Shown here in pieces: positions 28,101 through 35,628 of a stretch of 64,000 bases of DNA. Under the pieces are notes generated by a model. That model was not told where the DNA came from and ran no database searches. It saw only the letters and a program-made list of their open reading frames with translations. Both the position numbers and the translations under genes were made by a program. This DNA is from Paenibacillus arenosi. GTDB taxonomy: Bacteria > Bacillota > Bacilli > Paenibacillales > Paenibacillaceae. Where the stretch lies: the NCBI RefSeq assembly GCF_014841135.1, contig NZ_JACYTN010000002.1, forward strand, positions 310,001 to 374,000, written 5' to 3'. Every line of letters begins with the position of its first letter. The stretch's first letter is position 1.

Positions 28101-30787
28101 TCCACGCCTTGATTTCTTACATTCACCGTGTATAGAATAATATCGCCAATTGTAGCAACAGTACGACTGGTTTGTTTGACAATGGATACGTTCGGTGCAG
28201 AGACGGGTATAGAAACGGTATTTGAATTGGCTGTTCGCGTTGTCGTTCGACCGCTCGGCGTCTGGAACGTGTAGCTAATAGATGCTTGGTTATTTAACTG
28301 CTGCGATGGAGGTACAGAAACGACATTGACTTGAAAGGTAACCGTCGACGATGCTCCAGCAGCAATCGACCCAACTGGAATTCCCACCGTAGGACTAGCA
28401 CCTGTCTGGGTAACTCCATTTACAGTCACGCTGTTAGGAACAAACACTGTACCAGTAGGAATATTGTCCGTTAGAACTACCGTCGAAGCGACGTTACCTG
28501 TATTGGATAGCTGTACCGTATAAGTCAACGTATTTCCAACTTGCGCAACGGTTTGATTGACGGATTTTTCGGCAGCTACAGTTGAATTATAAATGGGCAA
28601 TACTAATAGATTGGATGTTGAAGTACCTGAGAACGTACCCGATGTAAAGCTTACCGTTGCCTGATTGTTCCAATTGCTTGGTGCTGACGGCAAAGCATCG
28701 ACCCTGAACTGAAAAGTAACAGGTATCGTTTGACCTGCTGCTATCGTACCAATGGCAATTCCCGTATTCGGATTCGCTAACGGCTGAGGAACACCAGCAA
28801 TCGTTACACTGCCAGCTACAAACGATCCAGAAGCAGGGACTGGATCAATGAGAACGGCATTGGTTACAGCAGAAATGCCGCTGTCCGTTACATTTACCAC
28901 AAACGTAACAACATCCCCTACTACTGCTTCCGTTACATTTGTGCTTTTCACAACATTTACGTTTGGCGAGGATACGGGAATAGACAGTGTATTGGATTGG
29001 GATGAGCCGTTTATTGTTCTACCATCTGGTGGTTGGAACGTAAAGGCAGCGGATGCTTGGTTGGTCAACTGCTGGGGCGTCGGAACTTGAGTTACGTTTA
29101 CATCGAAGCTCACGTTAACCGTACCGTTAGGGGGTACGTTCCCCGAATTGATACCTGACACTGGATTCCCTCCTGGAACCGGCACACCTCCAACCCTTAC
29201 ACTGTTCGGCACAAACACAGAACCGTTAGGGATCGGATCGGTCACCGTTACATTGGCACTAATGCTACCTGTATTTTGAACTGCAATGTTGTAGGTGATC
29301 GTATCCCCTACAGTTGCAGCGGTAGAGCTCCCTGTCTTCACCAAATTAATAACCGGCGCTAATACAGGAACACTGCTTACATTTGATACGGAAGAACCTG
29401 AGACGGTAGACCCGCCAGAAATACTTTGGAAGGAATAGCTAACAACCGCTTGATTGTTCTCCTGAAACCCTGTAGGCACTGAAGCAACTCTGATTGTAAA
29501 CTGTATGGTATTCGTACTTCCTGGAGCCAAAGTTCCAAGTGATATACCCGTGCTTAAATTCGGATTACTCAGTACAGTGCCATTCAATCTGACACTATTT
29601 GCCACAAGCGTTGTACCTGCTGGAATTATGTCTGTGAATACTGCGTTGGTCGCATTTAATGATCCTGTATTCGTGATGACGACCGTATATGTGATGTTAT
29701 CTCCGACTACAGCAAAAGTAGAGGAAGTCGACTTGGTTACGTTTACTTGTGGAGAATTGATGTTAATTTGAAGTGCATTGGCATTTACGAGATACGCATC
29801 TCCTGATGAAGTCAATTGCAGTACTGCACTTGTCTGATTGTTGCTTAAAGTAGAGGAAACATCCACATTCGTAATATCCCAGCCTTGTCGGCCGCCTGAA
29901 ATATTGGTACCGGGTGCACCATTTGTTGCATTTCTTGTACCGAAAGTGCCGCTCGTATCCAACGTTCCATCGTCTTTGTTAATTTGGGAAGCAAAAAAAT
30001 TGTTTGCGAAATTGTTAGGCCCACTCAATATGGTTAGATTACTGGTGTTAGGCCCAAACCTAGCTTGATCGCCCGTTCTATTCGCATCCCCTTCTTGTGC
30101 ACTAAACAGCGCTCTTCCTGAAACCGTTCCAGATGTAGGTGTCGCGAACCCTGTTATCGAGGTAGAAACAGCAGAACCTCCAGCGCTGATGTACAAAGAA
30201 CCTACACGAAGAGACATATTGCGAAATGGAAGTGTCGGATTCAAATAAACGACGGCCAGTGTCCAGCCCGCATGATTAGACGTATCATCTGGAACGACGA
30301 TAGTACCGACTACATTGCCTACCGTGTATGTGCCAGCACCAGCACTGGTAATGATGGAGGTTACATTCGCTGATCGGACATAACCAAGAATACCAGTAGC
30401 CATCGTCACGCTTTGTGCAGTCGCGTTGTCTGGTTGTATGCTAAAAGATGTTCCTGCTGGTGTTCGTAAAGTAACGGGATTATTAATATTAGCCGTTAGG
30501 TTGACATTCCCGTTAACATAGGTGCCACCCCAAATTAATTCTGCATACAACACGGTACTTCCTGAGGGAATGACTAATACAGCAGCAGCACTATTTAATG
30601 TATAGTTTGAAGTAGTCCCGAAAGGATACGTGCCAAATCTCAAAGACGTGTCGACGGTTGTGAAGGCACCTATGCTATCTAGCGTTCCCGGTACGCCCAC
30701 TGTATCTGATCGACTAAGGCCGAGCGTGTTTCCTGTAAATGTGATGGCGCCTCTCTGATTATCACTATACCTGACAACAAAAGCCAT
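22151..30787 (-). CDS. Giant DUF11 repeat protein, N-terminal 20 repeats (ends at frameshift)
   Basis: 2,878 residues. About the first 330 form a beta-rich N-terminal domain I cannot name (MAFVVRYSDNQRGAITFTGN onward). From about residue 340 there are 20 tandem units of about 125-130 residues, each starting like KSxxxTxATVGDTITYTIxVxNTG and ending in SNxVxIPV. Units of two types alternate strictly: one follows a GTFTGTS linker, the other a GRTLTGS linker. There is no signal peptide, membrane segment or LPXTG anchor, unlike many surface adhesins. GGGCGGTGAAGGG precedes the ATG. The ORF stops at a TGA reached only because of a seven-C run (22163-22169); one more C joins it to the next ORF. Export route, location and ligand are unknown; a spore or cell surface role would be inference. 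Confidence 0.88.
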   Translation of the reverse strand: MAFVVRYSDNQRGAITFTGNTLGLSRSDTVGVPGTLDSIGAFTTVDTSLRFGTYPFGTTSNYTLNSAAAVLVIPSGSTVLYAELIWGGTYVNGNVNLTANINNPVTLRTPAGTSFSIQPDNATAQSVTMATGILGYVRSANVTSIITSAGAGTYTVGNVVGTIVVPDDTSNHAGWTLAVVYLNPTLPFRNMSLRVGSLYISAGGSAVSTSITGFATPTSGTVSGRALFSAQEGDANRTGDQARFGPNTSNLTILSGPNNFANNFFASQINKDDGTLDTSGTFGTRNATNGAPGTNISGGRQGWDITNVDVSSTLSNNQTSAVLQLTSSGDAYLVNANALQININSPQVNVTKSTSSTFAVVGDNITYTVVITNTGSLNATNAVFTDIIPAGTTLVANSVRLNGTVLSNPNLSTGISLGTLAPGSTNTIQFTIRVASVPTGFQENNQAVVSYSFQSISGGSTVSGSSVSNVSSVPVLAPVINLVKTGSSTAATVGDTITYNIAVQNTGSISANVTVTDPIPNGSVFVPNSVRVGGVPVPGGNPVSGINSGNVPPNGTVNVSFDVNVTQVPTPQQLTNQASAAFTFQPPDGRTINGSSQSNTLSIPVSSPNVNVVKSTNVTEAVVGDVVTFVVNVTDSGISAVTNAVLIDPVPASGSFVAGSVTIAGVPQPLANPNTGIAIGTIAAGQTIPVTFQFRVDALPSAPSNWNNQATVSFTSGTFSGTSTSNLLVLPIYNSTVAAEKSVNQTVAQVGNTLTYTVQLSNTGNVASTVVLTDNIPTGTVFVPNSVTVNGVTQTGASPTVGIPVGSIAAGASSTVTFQVNVVSVPPSQQLNNQASISYTFQTPSGRTTTRTANSNTVSIPVSAPNVSIVKQTSRTVATIGDIILYTVNVRNQGVDNVTNAVLTDTFASGSTFVPNSVTVNGVSRPGTDPSSGLAIGTITPGQTVPVTFQVSVDSIPQPSGTLLNQSTVLFTAGTFTGTSTSNTVSIAVFQPIISAAKQGSESRATVGDTITYTITIQNTGNYAATATVTDTIPAGTAFIPNSVAVNGVPKPGSTPGTGILVGIIDPGGTATVTFQVNVASLPTPQILSNQATVSYSYLLPDGRTLTGSIQSNTSTIPVSSPNVGVALTANLPDVTVGDIITYTINTTNSGVANIDAVIASDQLAVGASFIPGSVVINGVPAPAEDPRTGIPIGVISPGQSIPVTFQVRVDTLPPTAVLTTQAIVSYTSGTFSGTSASNALTIPVYEPIITAAKSADHTRATVGDTITYSFAIANSGNYAASAILTDTIPVGTTFVPNTVIISGVAQPDANPATGIALGTITAGETITVTFQVNVTSLPSPQTLNNQATIGYNYQLPSGRAINKSIVSNPLSIPVSAPNISIVKSANVVEATINDVLTYSLAITNDGFENVTNAIVSDTIAAGSAFVPGSVIVGGASRPTANPGNGINVGTIVPGQTLNVTFQVQVTSLPAPPFLTNTASVSFTSGTFTGSSVSNTSSVPIYDAVIQATKSANSSNATVGDTITYTISVSNSGDVPADTIVTDQIPEGTTFVPNTVTINSVPIAGANIAAGVNIGSVAPSTTVVLTFQLNVVSLPVTQTIINSAVIDYSFALPSGRIVSRSLTTNIVTIPVSSPDVTVTKISNVTAVVVGDEVVYSFTVRNNGIQNVTNAILVDPIAPGSSFVTDSVLVDGFPRLGENPTTGITLGTIVPNQTVTISFSANVTALPPSQVLVDQATVSYTSGTFTGSSWSNSISIAVFQPILTATKQASQTVATVGDIITYSIVVTNTGNINVIGTLIDNVPPGAVLLANSVIVNGEPRPGFNPATGIPLGTIEAGGSASVSFKINVTTLPSPQELVNQATVGYSYIAPDGRTLTGTVTSNPVTIPVSSPNLTLSKQSNYTSVGIGDTIVYSISLNNSGVAPVTDVTLTDSIPDGASFVPNSVTINGIPIPTADPQTGITIGTIAPSATVLVTFQANVVTVPLPPTLVNQATASFTSGTFTGTSTSNTVVIAVFQPALTLAKSSELTNASIGDTFTYTIQVSNTGNIAANITITDPIPNGAVFVPNSVLVGGTPLPSADPQVGFSIGSLAANASVPVTFQVNVVSQPVPPVLSNQATAAFTFTLPDARTLNGSASSNIVNVPVSVPDVSLTQTANQTSVSVADIITYNITATNNGIQGLTAVVITEPIPAGTSFVPGSVTINGTPVPGADPSAGIPIGTLNSGQSVIVSYQLLVNSVPSPPNVTTQPTITFTRGTFTGSTVADPLSIPVFEATLAAAKSANHAAASVGDTVTYTVVVTNTGNITASAVVTDPLPANVVFIQNSVTVNGVPVAGANPTLGIPITSDPNVNVTVTFQVNVVSLPDGGSMSNQASVPYSFQLPDGRTKSGNIVSNTVTIPVFLPDLDVVKGTTTTEAAIGDTITYSVLLTNTSIEPVTNVIVNDPLPNGASFVAGSVTVNGTSIPAANPATGVFVGVIEVSATATVTYQLSVVALPPTQSIDNTASASFSLGSYSATVPSNPVSVPVYEARIAALKSASRSVATVGDTVQYTIVVSNTGNTAATAVFTDATPVGSVFIPGSVTINGAAQPSANPNTGFAIGTIGASGSVTVAFQINIVSLPPSQQLLNQADVDYTYALPSGRTISGLIQSNTVAIPVSSPDVTIAKSANATVAVFNDVVTYTITVTNNGIETVSNAVVFDPIPAGSVFIPGSVTVNNVSVPDGQPNSGIDLHTIAPGQTETVRFQVRVVSLPNPPALSNQATVSFTSGTFTGTSVSNMVTVAVIQAIITVTKTISQSEATVGDTVTYTLVASNDGNIGASTVLTDPIAEGGTFVPGSVTINGVPSPASNPQTGVTLSNIAPGTSTTVTFQVEVTSLPPSTG
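22163..22169. repeat. G7/C7 homopolymer at the DUF11 frameshift
   Basis: Seven G on the plus strand (seven C in the coding sense). The upstream frame reads ..VTSLPPSTG-stop. With eight C it reads VTSLPPLDRLTNEA and continues for five more repeats. This is either a phase-variation tract, a sequencing error or a recent mutation. Confidence 0.9.
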
Positions 30788-30970
30788 CCCTTCACCGCCC
30801 TGTCGTTATTCGTTCTCATTCTATGAAAAGACAAGAATCGAATATAACCTTCTCTTTCAAACAATCAACAGCTTTGTTATATAAATTGGTGAAAACTACA
30901 TGGTTAGATTGTCCATTTCCCCTAGCAAACCATTTCATACAATGTTAGTAACGTACTAAGGAGGGTTAAC

Positions 30971-31168
30971 ATGTCTCAAGATGTAGTTTCTTTGCAAATT
31001 TACGCGCAAGTAAGCAGCCCAGAAGAAAAGAAGCTGCTAGACGATCTGCACCAGCATCTTATACGCCATGTTGTACAACTTAATTTATCTGGATTCGCCT
31101 CTGTTACGTTGCAAAATGTTGCAACTCCAGCTGATGCGAATGTATTGCCTGATACATCTAACAAATAA
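30971..31168 (+). CDS. Small acidic protein of unknown function
   Basis: 65 residues (MSQDVVSLQIYAQVSSPEE...). I do not recognise a family. It is hydrophilic with an amphipathic middle (KLLDDLHQHLIRHVVQL) and no signal peptide or membrane segment. AAGGAGGG lies 5 bases before the ATG, and a clean terminator follows, so it is a real gene. It is divergent from the giant DUF11 gene across 183 bases. CATACAAT at 30936-30943 resembles the -10 of sporulation sigma-E promoters, but no matching -35 is visible, so control by SigE is only a suggestion. Confidence 0.75.
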   Translation: MSQDVVSLQIYAQVSSPEEKKLLDDLHQHLIRHVVQLNLSGFASVTLQNVATPADANVLPDTSNK

Positions 31169-31171
31169 TTT

Positions 31172-31202
31172 AAGCCCGCTGCCTATGAATAGCAGCGGGC
31201 TT
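31172..31202. terminator. Bidirectional terminator between the small gene and dnaD
   Basis: Perfect 11-bp stem (31172-31182 with 31192-31202) and a 9-base loop. It lies three bases after the small gene on the plus strand and directly after the dnaD stop on the minus strand. Confidence 0.85.
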
Positions 31203-31204
31203 CA

Positions 31205-31891
31205 TTATGATCGGCCATTGCCACGGAACTTTTGAGTAAAGTTACGAGCATCTTCAACCGTTCGTATTTTGTTTCGACTCCATTCTAATAAAATGCGATC
31301 GATATATCGGAAGTGTACTTTTCCAGCAAATACAGCCTCTTTTAAAGCCATAAGAATAATAGGTTCCGAATAATGATCATCATCGATCCATCCTGCAATC
31401 GTCTCACATTCCATTGGTGATAATGGTCTGCCGAATTCTTTCTCGAAAATATCAAACAAATTAGGAGTGTTTTCCTCTGCGCGGTTTCCATGCTGCTGTC
31501 TTTGGCGTTGGCGTTCTTCTCGAATATCCTCTGCTAGAACTACTGCAAGCTTCTCCCATATCCCTTCAAGATTGTAGCATTCACCCTGCACTCGGGTGAT
31601 CGGGTCAATATGCTCATCGATCGATAGAAAGCCTTCTTTCATTAAACGCTGCAGCGCTGAAATAACTACCGTTTCCGTGGAGCTCATTCGCGCTTGTATC
31701 TCATCAATAGTAGGAAAATCTTTACACTCATTTTGTTTGAAATCCAATAAATGAATAAGCAGCATCACTTCTATGTCTGTTAATTGGAGACGTTTATAAT
31801 GCGAAAACAAAGCGGCAGGAAGCGAGAGTTGTCCACTTTGCATCTGTCGGGCAATGCCCTTCGCATAAGCTCGCCATGCATCTGCGCTCAT
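31205..31891 (-). CDS. dnaD: DnaD family replication initiation protein
   Basis: DNA remodelling protein of the primosome of Firmicutes. The N-terminal part is a winged helix (SADAWRAYAKGIARQ... then LSLPAALFSHYKRLQLTDIEVMLLIHLL), and the DnaB_2 domain occupies about 115-190 with FEKEFGRPLSPMECETIAGW and EPIILMALKEAVFAGKVHFRYIDRILLEW. I start at the ATG at 31889-31891, which has AGGAGGG upstream and gives 228 residues; the longer form adds 11 residues. It follows asnS as in B. subtilis, but the expected nth is not downstream. A terminator and the DUF11 gene occupy that place. Confidence 0.93.
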   Translation of the reverse strand: MSADAWRAYAKGIARQMQSGQLSLPAALFSHYKRLQLTDIEVMLLIHLLDFKQNECKDFPTIDEIQARMSSTETVVISALQRLMKEGFLSIDEHIDPITRVQGECYNLEGIWEKLAVVLAEDIREERQRQRQQHGNRAEENTPNLFDIFEKEFGRPLSPMECETIAGWIDDDHYSEPIILMALKEAVFAGKVHFRYIDRILLEWSRNKIRTVEDARNFTQKFRGNGRS

Positions 31892-32010
31892 ACGTTTCCC
31901 TCCTGTTCCTTCATCCACAACCATCTATAACTTCAAGGTGGCGATCTGTAAAGACTTCCACCTTTGTCTTATTGTCTCATAATTTGCTCACTTTTGTCAT
32001 GGAAAAGACA

Positions 32011-32046
32011 ATACATCCCGTACCACAAAAGTAGTACGGGATGTAT
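32011..32046. terminator. Terminator after asnS
   Basis: A 13-bp perfect stem (32011-32023 with 32034-32046) in the asnS-dnaD gap. On the minus strand TTGTCTTTTCC follows. dnaD, 120 bases downstream, therefore probably has partly independent transcription. Confidence 0.75.
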
Positions 32047-32066
32047 GGAACCATCTTATTAAGATG

Positions 32067-33362
32067 TTATGGATACAAACGATATAACGTACGTGGGAAA
32101 GCAATTGTCTCACGAACATGATCAAGACCACAGATCCAAGCGACTGTACGCTCCAGTCCAAGTCCGAATCCTGAGTGAGGAACCGTTCCGTATTTACGAA
32201 GATCCATGTACCATTGGTACGCTTCCGTAGATAATTCATGCTCACGGAAACGCTCTTCCATAAGAGCTGGATCGTCGATACGCTGGGATCCACCGATAAT
32301 CTCTCCGTATCCTTCTGGTGCGATCATGTCTGCACAGAGCACAACATCAGGACGATTCGGATCTGGCTTCATATAGAATGCCTTAATTGTCGTTGGATAA
32401 TGTGTAATAAATACTGGTGTCTCATATTTCTCAGCGATAGCTGTTTCGTGAGGAGCACCGAAATCTTCACCCCATGGAATATCGAAGCCTTGCTCTTGCA
32501 AGAATGCAATCGCATCATCATAAGTGATACGTGGGAATGGAGCTACAACTTTTTCAAGCTTGGAAACGTCGCGTCCCAAAGTCTCCAACTCCGCACGACA
32601 GTTCTTCAATACCGTTTGAACGACATAAGAAACGAACTGTTCTTGAACACGAAGGTTCTCTTCATGATCAACGAACGCCATCTCAGGCTCAATCATCCAG
32701 AACTCGATCAAGTGACGACGAGTCTTCGACTTCTCTGCACGGAACGTTGGACCGAAGGAATATACTTTACCTAGAGCCATTGCTGCTGCTTCCATGTAGA
32801 GCTGACCACTTTGAGTAAGGAACGCATCCTCTTCAAAGTATTTCGTATGGAACAAGTTCGTCGTACCTTCACAAGATGAAGGTGTCAAGATTGGCGGATC
32901 AACTAGTGCGAAACCGCGATCATCGAAAAATTGCTGAACCGCACGAATAATTTCAGCACGTACTGTTAAAATAGCACGCTGCTTCGGCGCACGAATCCAA
33001 AGGTGACGGTGATCCATCAAGAAGTCAACACCGTGCTCCTTCGGCGTAATTGGATAATCTTCCGTAATCTGAATAATTTCGATTCCTGTTACAGTCATCT
33101 CGTATCCAGACTTGGAGCGCTCTTCTGCACGAATCATTCCTGTTACGTACAAAGAACTTTCTTGTGTTAAGCTCTTAGCAGCTTCCCATACTTCCTCTGG
33201 CAATTCACTGCGAACTGCTACACCTTGAATATAGCCAGATCCGTCACGCAGCTGCAAAAATTGAATTTTGCCGCTGGAGCGCTTGTTATGAAGCCAGCAA
33301 CCGATGCGGACTTCTTCGCCCACATGACGGCTAACTTCACGAATGACACATGTTGTTGCCAT
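32067..33362 (-). CDS. asnS: Asparaginyl-tRNA synthetase
   Basis: Class IIb aminoacyl-tRNA synthetase; it charges tRNA-Asn. The N-terminal OB-fold anticodon-binding domain (about 1-110) is followed by the catalytic core with motif 2 ([21 protein letters not shown]) and motif 3 ([12 protein letters not shown]) near the C-terminus. 431 residues, as usual. GGGAGAG lies about 10 bases before the ATG. It begins 41 bases after ackA, so read-through from that gene is likely. I see no T-box in front of it. Confidence 0.97.
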   Translation of the reverse strand: MATTCVIREVSRHVGEEVRIGCWLHNKRSSGKIQFLQLRDGSGYIQGVAVRSELPEEVWEAAKSLTQESSLYVTGMIRAEERSKSGYEMTVTGIEIIQITEDYPITPKEHGVDFLMDHRHLWIRAPKQRAILTVRAEIIRAVQQFFDDRGFALVDPPILTPSSCEGTTNLFHTKYFEEDAFLTQSGQLYMEAAAMALGKVYSFGPTFRAEKSKTRRHLIEFWMIEPEMAFVDHEENLRVQEQFVSYVVQTVLKNCRAELETLGRDVSKLEKVVAPFPRITYDDAIAFLQEQGFDIPWGEDFGAPHETAIAEKYETPVFITHYPTTIKAFYMKPDPNRPDVVLCADMIAPEGYGEIIGGSQRIDDPALMEERFREHELSTEAYQWYMDLRKYGTVPHSGFGLGLERTVAWICGLDHVRETIAFPRTLYRLYP

Positions 33363-33403
33363 TGTCTTCGTTCTCTCCCTTATGTGCTTATGCGTTGTGC
33401 AAT

Positions 33404-34609
33404 TTATTTCACGTTGCCAGCAAGACGATACGTATCACGTGCAATCATGAGCTCTTCATTCGTAGGAATGACGAGTACCGCAATTTTAGAGTTCGGTGTT
33501 GAAATATAACGAGGCTCTTTAGAGCGGATTTTATTTAACTCTTGGTCAATTTCAACGCCCAAGAATGTTAATTTCTCACACACACGTTGGCGAACTGTAG
33601 CCGAGTTCTCACCTACACCCGCTGTAAATACGATTACGTCTGCTCCGTCCATAGCCGCTGCATAAGCACCGATATATTTGCGGATACGATATTCGTACAT
33701 TTCAAATGCCAATGTTGCATTTGGTTCCCCATTTTGCATGCCTTCTTCGATCTCACGCATATCGCTGGATGTACCAGAGATCGCTTGCAAACCACTGTGC
33801 TTATTCAACATAGAGTTTACTTCATTTACAGTAAGGTCTTCTTTGCTCATTGTATATGGCACAATTGCTGGGTCCAAGTCACCAGAGCGAGTACCCATCA
33901 TTAGACCCTCAAGCGGTGTCATACCCATTGTTGTATCCACAGACTTGCCGCCCTCAACTGCAGTCAAGCTGCCGCCGTTACCGATGTGACAAGTAATAAT
34001 CTTAAGGTCTTCAAGCGGACGATTCACAACTGCCGCAGCTTGCTTACTTACGTAGTCATGAGACGTACCGTGGAAACCATAGCGGCGAATTTTATGTTTT
34101 TTGTAAAGTACTTGCGGAATCGCATACATATAAGATCTTGCTGGCATGGATTGGTGGAATGCCGTATCAAATACACATACTTGTGGAACATTCGGCATAT
34201 TCAATTCTGCTGCTTTAATACCCATCATACACGCTGGGTTATGAAGCGGTGCCAAGTCGAATAGACGACGAATTTCTGCTTTCACTTCAGAAGTTACAAG
34301 TACAGAACCTTTGAATGTTTCACCACCGTGAACGACACGATGTCCAACAGCTTCGATCTCATCAATGGACTTCACTACACCAACTTCAGCGTCTGTCAAC
34401 TTGTCCAACACTTTGCGAATGGCAGTCGTGTGGTCAAGGATTTCGCTTACTTCAGACGTCTCGTCTGTATGATGAGGCTCATGAACGAGAATAGATGAAT
34501 CCATGCCAATACGCTCAACGCGACCACTCGCTAGAGCTGTTTCACTTGACATATCATATACTTGGTATTTCAACGACGAGCTTCCTGCGTTTATTACGAG
34601 AATTTTCAT
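33404..34609 (-). CDS. ackA: Acetate kinase
   Basis: Makes ATP and acetate from acetyl phosphate. It has the typical acetate-kinase start [19 protein letters not shown], with [15 protein letters not shown] and GVGENSA blocks all present, and 401 residues. Its ATG overlaps the stop of the 3-hydroxyacyl-CoA dehydrogenase gene by four bases. Pairing with a fermentation-type dehydrogenase suggests a role in overflow or fermentative metabolism. No cre site was seen in the short region upstream of the operon, although acetate kinase genes are often activated by CcpA. Confidence 0.97.
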   Translation of the reverse strand: MKILVINAGSSSLKYQVYDMSSETALASGRVERIGMDSSILVHEPHHTDETSEVSEILDHTTAIRKVLDKLTDAEVGVVKSIDEIEAVGHRVVHGGETFKGSVLVTSEVKAEIRRLFDLAPLHNPACMMGIKAAELNMPNVPQVCVFDTAFHQSMPARSYMYAIPQVLYKKHKIRRYGFHGTSHDYVSKQAAAVVNRPLEDLKIITCHIGNGGSLTAVEGGKSVDTTMGMTPLEGLMMGTRSGDLDPAIVPYTMSKEDLTVNEVNSMLNKHSGLQAISGTSSDMREIEEGMQNGEPNATLAFEMYEYRIRKYIGAYAAAMDGADVIVFTAGVGENSATVRQRVCEKLTFLGVEIDQELNKIRSKEPRYISTPNSKIAVLVIPTNEELMIARDTYRLAGNVK

Positions 34610-35478
34610 AGTCTATCCCCATCCTTGTCATACTTGAAAAATCCAGCGCCAGTCTTAACGCCTAGTTGATTTGCACGCACCATTTTTTTCAACAACACAG
34701 ACGGACGATACTTGATATCCCCGAACTCACGGAACATGCCTTCCATCGCTGCCAATACCGAATCAAGTCCAAAGTGATCAGCCATTTCGAGCGGACCATA
34801 TTGGAAATTATAACCGATCTTCATCGCATTGTCGACGTCTTCTGGTGTTGCAACACCTTCTTGAAGAACGTGAAGTGCTTCATTAATAAGCACGCAAATA
34901 AGCCGTGTAGTTACGAAACCAGGCGATTCATAAACCATAACGCCTTTCTTCTGAACAACTTCTTCCACGAAACGTTTTGTCTCAGAGAATGTTTCTTCAG
35001 ACGTTTTCAAACCACGGATAATTTCAACCAAATCAATTTTGGATACCGGATAAATAAAGTGCATACCGATTACACGAGCAGGATATTTTGTCGTGCTTGC
35101 CAACTCAGTAAGGGATAATGTAGAAGTATTGCTCGCTAATATAATATTACTTGGGCAAACGCGATCAAGTTCAGCAAATACTGCTTTCTTTGCTTCAAGA
35201 TCTTCAGAAATGGTCTCGATAACCATATCGCAAGCACTTAGCTCTGCCAAGTGAGTAACCTTATTAATGCGGGACAAGATTAGTTTCTTTTCGGCTTGGG
35301 TAATTGCCCATTTCTCCAACTGCTTGTCCAAGCTCAGTTCGATCATTGAGTAAGCATGGTCTAATTTCTCTGGCGTTTGCTCGACAAGCAATACATCTAG
35401 ACCTTTAACAGCAAGCATTTCTGCAATGCCTTGGCCCATAGTACCGCCGCCAATGACGCCTATCTTTTTGAAAAACAT
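34606..35478 (-). CDS. 3-hydroxyacyl-CoA (3-hydroxybutyryl-CoA) dehydrogenase
   Basis: NAD-dependent enzyme of beta-oxidation or butyrate/butanol-type metabolism. The Rossmann motif GVIGGGTMGQGIAEM is at the N-terminus, the catalytic histidine at FIYPVSKIDLVEI (HFIYPV, about residue 141), and SNTSTLSLTELA precedes it. The C-terminal dimerisation part carries GYNFQYGPLEMADHFGLD. I use the ATG at 35476-35478 with GGTGGAAG upstream; the GTG at 35490 is part of that site. It is coupled to ackA by an ATGA overlap. No other beta-oxidation genes are near, so the substrate chain length is undefined. Confidence 0.92.
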   Translation of the reverse strand: MFFKKIGVIGGGTMGQGIAEMLAVKGLDVLLVEQTPEKLDHAYSMIELSLDKQLEKWAITQAEKKLILSRINKVTHLAELSACDMVIETISEDLEAKKAVFAELDRVCPSNIILASNTSTLSLTELASTTKYPARVIGMHFIYPVSKIDLVEIIRGLKTSEETFSETKRFVEEVVQKKGVMVYESPGFVTTRLICVLINEALHVLQEGVATPEDVDNAMKIGYNFQYGPLEMADHFGLDSVLAAMEGMFREFGDIKYRPSVLLKKMVRANQLGVKTGAGFFKYDKDGDRL

Positions 35479-35601
35479 GGTCTCTTCCACCTTTCATGTT
35501 GCTATGCTCTCCCGATATTGTACCCGAAGGACAGGTATCGTTATCAGCACAAATTGCATAGGTAACTAACCATATCTTATCATTTTTCATGAATATGAAG
35601 T

Positions 35602-35628
35602 GAAAAAACCAGTGATTTTCACACTGGT
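35602..35628 (-). terminator. Terminator overlapping the end of the FtsH-like gene
   Basis: ACCAGTG (35608-35614) pairs with CACTGGT (35622-35628), 7-base loop, followed on the minus strand by TTTTTTCA. The upstream half of the stem includes the last codons. Confidence 0.8.

Noticed and set aside
22115-30068. Many plus-strand open frames of 60-113 codons opposite the DUF11 repeats
   Set aside because: They recur with the repeat period, have no ribosome binding sites, and encode low-complexity sequence. They are antisense shadows of the repeats.
20073-30787. Possible CRISPR or satellite array because of regular spacing
   Set aside because: The repeats are long coding units (about 125-130 codons) with diverged DNA, not short identical repeats with unique spacers.
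30679-30864. 61-codon minus-strand frame over the start of the DUF11 gene
   Set aside because: It overlaps the strongly supported N-terminus in another frame and lacks a ribosome binding site.
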